From positions 1 through 7,915 of the forward strand of contig CAIUGQ010000572.1 of assembly GCA_903898725.1 (NCBI GenBank): a stretch of DNA of 7,915 nucleotides. Reading direction: 5' to 3'. The DNA is from an uncultured Burkholderiales bacterium. GTDB taxonomy: Bacteria > Pseudomonadota > Gammaproteobacteria > Burkholderiales > Burkholderiaceae_E. Of this stretch, positions 5,161 through 7,915 are shown one piece after another (positions within the stretch are counted from its first letter, which is position 1; each line of letters begins with the position of its first letter). Both the position numbers and the translations under genes were made by a program. The notes beneath the pieces were generated by a model. It was not told the origin of the DNA and did no database searches. It saw only the letters and a list, made by a program, of their open reading frames with translations.

Positions 5161-7119
5161 ATGGACCTGCCCCGCCTCGCCACGCTCGAGGACCTGCGCC
5201 GCATCGAGTCGCGCCCGCTCGACGAGGTCGTGCCGTGGCGCGGTCCGCTCGACGTGCTGCGGGCGTCGGCGGCGCGCTGGCCGACGCGCGACGCGCTGGT
5301 CTTCGTTCGGCGCGGCGATCCGGACGACGCGACGCTGCCGCCGCGTCGCGTCTCGTACGCCGCGCTGCTCGAGCAGGTGCATCGCGCGGCCAACGCGTTC
5401 CGCGCGGCGGGGCTGGCCGAGGACGAGTCGGTCGCGCTGCTGCTGCCGCCGATCCCGCAGGCCCACGCCGCGCTGTGGGGGGCCGAGGTCGCCGGGCGCG
5501 CCTGCCCCCTCAACACGATGCTCTCGGTCGAGCATGCCGCGCACCTGCTGCACGAGGCCCGCGCCACGGTGCTCGTGGCACTCGGCCCCGCGCCGGGCTC
5601 CGACACCTGGGCACGCGCACAGGCGTTGCGCGAGCGCGTGCCCGGCCTGAAGGCGGTGTTCCGCGTCGACGCCCGCGACTGGGCGCCGGACGCGCCGAGT
5701 CCGGACGCCGCCGAAGGCGCGATCGACTTCGACGCCGCGCTCGCCGCGCAGCACGGCGACGCCCTCGCCTTCGAGCGCGCGATCGGCCGCGACACCGAGG
5801 CCGCGACCTTCCACACCGGCGGTACCACCGGCGCGCCCAAGCTCGCGCGCCACACCCACGGCAACCAGGTGCAGGCCGCCTGGGGCGCGGCCACGCTGCT
5901 GGCGATGGGCCCGGGCGACGTGATGATCAACGGCTTTCCGCTCTTTCACGTCGCCGGCAGCTTCACCTACGGCCTGTCCTCGCTGCTGGCCGGCACCACG
6001 CTCGTGCTGCCGCCGGCGGCCGGCCTGCGTGATCCGGTCTTCATGGCCAACTGGTGGCGCTGGGTCGAGCGCGAGCGGGTGACGCTGCTGGCCGGCGTGC
6101 CGACGATCGTCGCGACGCTGATGACCGTCGAGCCGCGCGGCGCCGACCTGTCGCGGGTGCGCGCGATGCTCACCGGCGGCTCGCCGCTGCCCACCGAGCT
6201 CGCCCAGGCCTTCGAGACGCGCTACGGCCTGCCGGTGCGCAACATCCTCGGCATGACCGAGTGCGCGGGCGTGGTCAGCATCGTGCCCTTCCATGGCGAG
6301 CGGCGGCCCGGATCCTGCGGCCTGCCGGTGCCGTTCACCGAGGTGGTCGCGCTGCCGCTCGGGCCCGACGGGCCACGGCTTGATGCGCGCTGCGCGCCGG
6401 GCGAGACCGGCGTCATCGCGCTGCGCGGGCCGAACGTCTCGCCGGGCTACACCGATGCCACGCGCAACGCCGGCACCTTCGACGGCGGCTGGCTGGTGAG
6501 CGGCGACCTCGGCCACGTCGATGTGCGCGGCGAGGTGTTCGTCACCGGCCGCGCGAAGGACGTGATCATCCGCTCGGCGCACAACATCGACCCGGCCGCG
6601 ATCGAGGAGGTGCTGCTGCGGCACCCCGCGGTGCAGCTCGCCGCGGCGGTCGGCCAGCCCGACGCGTACGCGGGCGAGGTGCCGGTGGCCTTCGTGCAGC
6701 TGCGTCCGGGCGCGAGCGCCGACGGCGAGGCGCTGCGGGCCTTCGTCGAGCCGCTGATCTCCGAGCGGCCCGCGATGCCGCGGCGCATCGACGTGATCGA
6801 CACGATGCCGCTCACCGCCATCGGCAAGGTCTACAAGCCGGCGCTGCGCGCGATCGCCGCGGGCCGGGCCATCGACGAGGCGCTCGCGCCGCTGCGCGCG
6901 CGGGGCTGGACGACGCGGGTCGAGGCGGCCGATCGGGCCGGCGGGCCGCAGGTGGTGGTCGGGGTGGCGGTCGGTGTGGTCGCGGCGGGCGGGGCGAAGG
7001 GGGGCGAAGAAGCCCGAGCGACCCTGGAGGCCGAGGTCGACGAGACGCTGCGGGCCTGTCTGCGTGACTTCACGGTGGCCTGGTCGCGCGCCGCGCCAGA
7101 GACGTCCGGGCAGGACTGA
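5161..7119 (+). CDS. AMP-forming acyl-CoA ligase (ANL superfamily), substrate unknown
   Basis: Cytoplasmic enzyme of 652 aa expected to activate a carboxylic acid to its acyl-adenylate with ATP, then to the CoA thioester. Core motifs are present in order: phosphate-binding loop THTGGTTGAPK-like segment (FHTGGTTGAPK, 217-227), GFPLFHVAG at 258-266, LTGGSPLP at 337-344, NILGMTECAG at 361-370 with E367, SGDLGHVD at 447-454 with D449, the hinge GRAKDVIIRSAHNIDP at 463-478, and the catalytic lysine K556 in LTAIGKVYKPALR. The start at 5161 has GGAG 7 nt upstream, and the protein opens MDLPRLATLEDLRRIESRP. About 85 residues follow the usual C-terminal lysine motif, including a Gly/Val/Ala-rich run (about 594-616), which is longer than standard acetyl- or fatty-acyl-CoA synthetases. 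NIDP after the hinge motif fits a broad family annotated simply as acyl-CoA synthetase. It is divergent from the hydratase, so a common catabolic route is possible but unproven. Confidence 0.93.
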   Translation: MDLPRLATLEDLRRIESRPLDEVVPWRGPLDVLRASAARWPTRDALVFVRRGDPDDATLPPRRVSYAALLEQVHRAANAFRAAGLAEDESVALLLPPIPQAHAALWGAEVAGRACPLNTMLSVEHAAHLLHEARATVLVALGPAPGSDTWARAQALRERVPGLKAVFRVDARDWAPDAPSPDAAEGAIDFDAALAAQHGDALAFERAIGRDTEAATFHTGGTTGAPKLARHTHGNQVQAAWGAATLLAMGPGDVMINGFPLFHVAGSFTYGLSSLLAGTTLVLPPAAGLRDPVFMANWWRWVERERVTLLAGVPTIVATLMTVEPRGADLSRVRAMLTGGSPLPTELAQAFETRYGLPVRNILGMTECAGVVSIVPFHGERRPGSCGLPVPFTEVVALPLGPDGPRLDARCAPGETGVIALRGPNVSPGYTDATRNAGTFDGGWLVSGDLGHVDVRGEVFVTGRAKDVIIRSAHNIDPAAIEEVLLRHPAVQLAAAVGQPDAYAGEVPVAFVQLRPGASADGEALRAFVEPLISERPAMPRRIDVIDTMPLTAIGKVYKPALRAIAAGRAIDEALAPLRARGWTTRVEAADRAGGPQVVVGVAVGVVAAGGAKGGEEARATLEAEVDETLRACLRDFTVAWSRAAPETSGQD

Positions 7120-7138
7120 CGCGCCGCGCCCGCGCCGT

Positions 7139-7867
7139 TCAGTGCGGCGAGCTCCCCGACGCCGCGAGGGTCGTCAGGTCGCGACGCGCCTCGCGTGCGA
7201 GTGCGCCCGGCGCGGCGGGCGGTGAGCGCAGCGCGATGCGGAAGTCGCGCGCGCAGCCGGTGAGTGCCGTGCGCGTGTGCTCGATCCGCCAGAAGGCGTT
7301 GTAGAACTGGAGCACGCCGGCGTGCCGACGGCACTCGAAGCGCGCCAGCGGACGGGTGTCGTCGGCGGTGTCGACGAGCGTCACCTCGGTGGCCGCACCG
7401 CCCTGCGTGAACAGCGGCGCGAGCGGCCAGGGCATCACCGCCAGCATCACGTTCACCAGCCGGTGGGGTCGCCACACCTCGGTGATGCGGGCCTCGATGC
7501 GGTAGCGCACCCCCGGCTCGGCGCTCGCCGGCATCGGCAGCGGCATCGGTGCCATGCCCGGCGCGGGGGCCATCAGCGCATGGGCCGTCGCATCGAGCAG
7601 CGACTCGCGCTCGGCCTGCGTCGTGCCGTCCTCGCGGTCGGCGGGCGCGACCCAGTCGACCCGCAGCTCGAGCGTCTCGACCGGCAGGCTGCGCAGCGCG
7701 TCGGCCTGCTCCGGGGAGATCCAGAGGCGCGAGGCGGCGAGCAGGCCGGACTGTTCGATCCAGACCGGTGTCGGCGACGTCGCGGGCTGCGCGTGCGCGA
7801 CGCCCAGCATCGTCGTCAGGGCGGCGGCGAGGCAGACACGGGTGAGGGATCGGGCGAGGGCGGGCAT
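7139..7867 (-). CDS. Predicted secreted protein of unknown function
   Basis: I do not recognise this 242-aa protein. The N-terminus MPALARSLTRVCLAAALTTM plus LGVAHA is a textbook Sec signal peptide with cleavage near AHA26/Q27, so it should act in the periplasm or at the outer membrane. There is no Cys at the cleavage site, so it is not a lipoprotein by that route. The middle contains a Pro/Met-rich linker (about 99-114, Met at 99, 105, 108, 112), then a probable beta-rich domain starting PGVRYRIEARITEVWRP, with GGAATEVTLVD and a pair of cysteines (179, 205) that could form a disulfide. The pattern of an ARITEV strand followed by a GGA-EV-L-D strand is loosely like DUF3313-type envelope proteins; that is only a guess. 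The ATG at 7867 starts directly before the signal peptide but lacks a clear Shine-Dalgarno. It is convergent with the ligase, 19 bp apart, with no evident functional link. Confidence 0.78.
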   Translation of the reverse strand: MPALARSLTRVCLAAALTTMLGVAHAQPATSPTPVWIEQSGLLAASRLWISPEQADALRSLPVETLELRVDWVAPADREDGTTQAERESLLDATAHALMAPAPGMAPMPLPMPASAEPGVRYRIEARITEVWRPHRLVNVMLAVMPWPLAPLFTQGGAATEVTLVDTADDTRPLARFECRRHAGVLQFYNAFWRIEHTRTALTGCARDFRIALRSPPAAPGALAREARRDLTTLAASGSSPH

Positions 7868-7915
7868 CGGGGGGTCCGCGGCGGCGTCGGGTGCCCCGCT
7901 GCGCAGGACTGTGGC

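Noticed and set aside
5016..5930. Upstream extension of the hydratase frame to 5930
   Set aside because: The extension runs antisense through the ligase, has Ser/Arg-rich shadow composition, and there is no start codon in the stretch next to 5015. The enzyme has normal length from 5015.
5074..6624. Long minus-strand ORF opposite the acyl-CoA ligase
   Set aside because: Low-complexity shadow of a well-supported ligase with all core motifs intact.
7120..7138. Terminator between ligase and last gene
   Set aside because: The 19-bp gap is only GC-rich with no stable symmetric stem and no T-run.
7539..7572. Copper-binding Met-rich motif in the last secreted protein
   Set aside because: Four methionines with irregular spacing in a Pro/Ala linker, with no His cluster or copper-gene neighbours, are not enough to support metal binding.
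1..7915. Mobile element, CRISPR, tRNA/rRNA or defence system
   Set aside because: I saw no transposase, integrase, spaced CRISPR-like repeats, cloverleaf sequence or shift in composition; all well-supported genes are chromosomal housekeeping, regulatory, metabolic or envelope types.

Overview
The window is about 7.9 kb of very GC-rich DNA, densely packed with long ORFs of uniform composition. It looks like chromosome from a betaproteobacterium, probably Burkholderiales. The best clue to lifestyle is the gene cut by the left edge: its product has the signature motifs of BciA, the NADPH-dependent 8-vinyl (proto)chlorophyllide reductase. This suggests a bacteriochlorophyll-making phototroph. No other photosynthesis gene is in view, so the lifestyle rests on this one gene.

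Layout, left to right: (1) 1-924 (+), bciA lacking its N-terminus. (2) 928-1779 (-), a secreted, probably outer-membrane beta-barrel protein of unknown role, stop to stop with bciA and 3 bp apart. (3) A divergent regulatory gap of about 190 bp with inverted and direct repeats. (4) 1968-3500 and 3497-4189 (+), a BaeS/BaeR-type sensor kinase and OmpR-family response regulator, translationally coupled by an ATGA overlap. (5) A short convergent gap with decamer repeats and a compact GC hairpin. (6) 4245-5015 (-), a hydratase of the 2-keto-4-pentenoate hydratase / fumarylacetoacetate hydrolase superfamily. (7) A 145-bp divergent gap holding a 12-bp degenerate direct-repeat array. (8) 5161-7119 (+), an AMP-forming acyl-CoA ligase with a C-terminal extension. 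(9) 7139-7867 (-), a secreted protein of unknown function, convergent with the ligase.

How the genes may work together is inferred from position. The two-component system plausibly senses an envelope signal and may control the divergent barrel gene. The hydratase and ligase share a divergent control region and could belong to one catabolic route for an aromatic, alicyclic or unsaturated acid, but neither substrate can be read from the sequence. bciA and the last secreted protein have no visible functional link to the rest.

I found no RNA genes, CRISPR arrays, insertion sequences, integrases, toxin-antitoxin or defence genes. The window looks like ordinary core or near-core chromosome. The most unusual items are the (PPRDG)8 pentapeptide array in the sensor kinase's periplasmic domain and the 12-bp repeat array between hydratase and ligase.
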